This document shows positions 21,927-21,956 of a stretch of DNA of 21,956 nt, in pieces. The stretch's first letter is position 1; every line of letters begins with the position of its first letter. Under the pieces are notes generated by a model. That model was not told the DNA's origin and ran no database searches. It saw only the letters and a list, made by a program, of their open reading frames with translations. The stretch lies in NCBI GenBank assembly GCA_964547015.1, contig CAZJKT010000016.1, positions 1 through 21,956 on the forward strand. The letters are read 5' to 3'. The translations under genes and the position numbers were made by a program. The DNA is from JAFGCN01 sp964547015. GTDB taxonomy: Archaea; Aenigmatarchaeota; Aenigmatarchaeia; QMZS01.

Positions 21927-21956
21927 GTTAGAATTTGACTAAGTTAGGATTGAAAT
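21927..21956 (+). CRISPR. First repeat of the CRISPR array (array continues beyond the window)
   Basis: The window's last 30 bases start GTTAGAATTTGAC and end TTAGGATTGAAAT. Thirty nt and a GATTGAAAT end are typical of type I-B repeats, and the position after cas2 and a leader fits. Only one copy is visible, so the call rests on form and place, not on repetition. Confidence 0.8.

Overview
The window reads as an archaeal scaffold, probably from a metagenome assembly. The strongest archaeal marker is a full-length aCPSF1/FttA with KH, metallo-beta-lactamase and beta-CASP parts. TATA-like boxes about 25-30 nt before several start codons suggest leaderless transcripts. A [FeFe] hydrogenase, small genes and high coding density would fit a DPANN-type archaeon, but that placement is inference. 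Two runs of exactly 100 N are scaffold gaps; the one inside cas3 looks artificial.

Region 1 (4-3306): a tight hydC-hydB-hydA operon for an NAD(H)-linked [FeFe] hydrogenase. All three H-cluster motifs are intact. HydB lacks extra ferredoxin domains, and HydA lacks the His-Cys [4Fe-4S] site seen in CpI-type enzymes. Region 2 (3408-4483): a small double-CxxC zinc-ribbon gene, a convergent six-helix membrane protein and a possible orphan antitoxin-like gene.

Region 3 (4566-7892): two beta-CASP/MBL-type RNA-processing enzymes face each other tail to tail, an RNase J-like protein and aCPSF1/FttA. Region 4 (8023-9854): an uncharacterised 184-aa protein and a minus-strand pair, an ICMT/PEMT-like membrane methyltransferase followed by a zinc-ribbon membrane protein.

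Region 5 (9917-12250): an accessory operon behind an 18-bp perfect palindrome. It holds a 67-aa protein that looks like the two ends of HsdM joined together, a COG2865-type AlbA_2/Schlafen-like protein, and a broken multi-helix membrane gene. It looks like the relic of a type I restriction-modification locus or a small defence operon.

Region 6 (12500-21956): a complete type I-B (Cst/Tneap-like) CRISPR-Cas locus in the order cas6-cas8-small gene-cas7-cas5-cas3-cas4-cas1-cas2, then a leader and the first 30-nt repeat at the window edge. The most notable feature is the 125-aa gene between cas8 and cas7. It aligns with the C-terminus of the adjacent Cas8 and is probably a separately encoded Cas11-like small subunit. 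Cas6 would process crRNA, Cas8/Cas11/Cas7/Cas5 would form Cascade, Cas3 would degrade target DNA, and Cas4/Cas1/Cas2 would acquire spacers.
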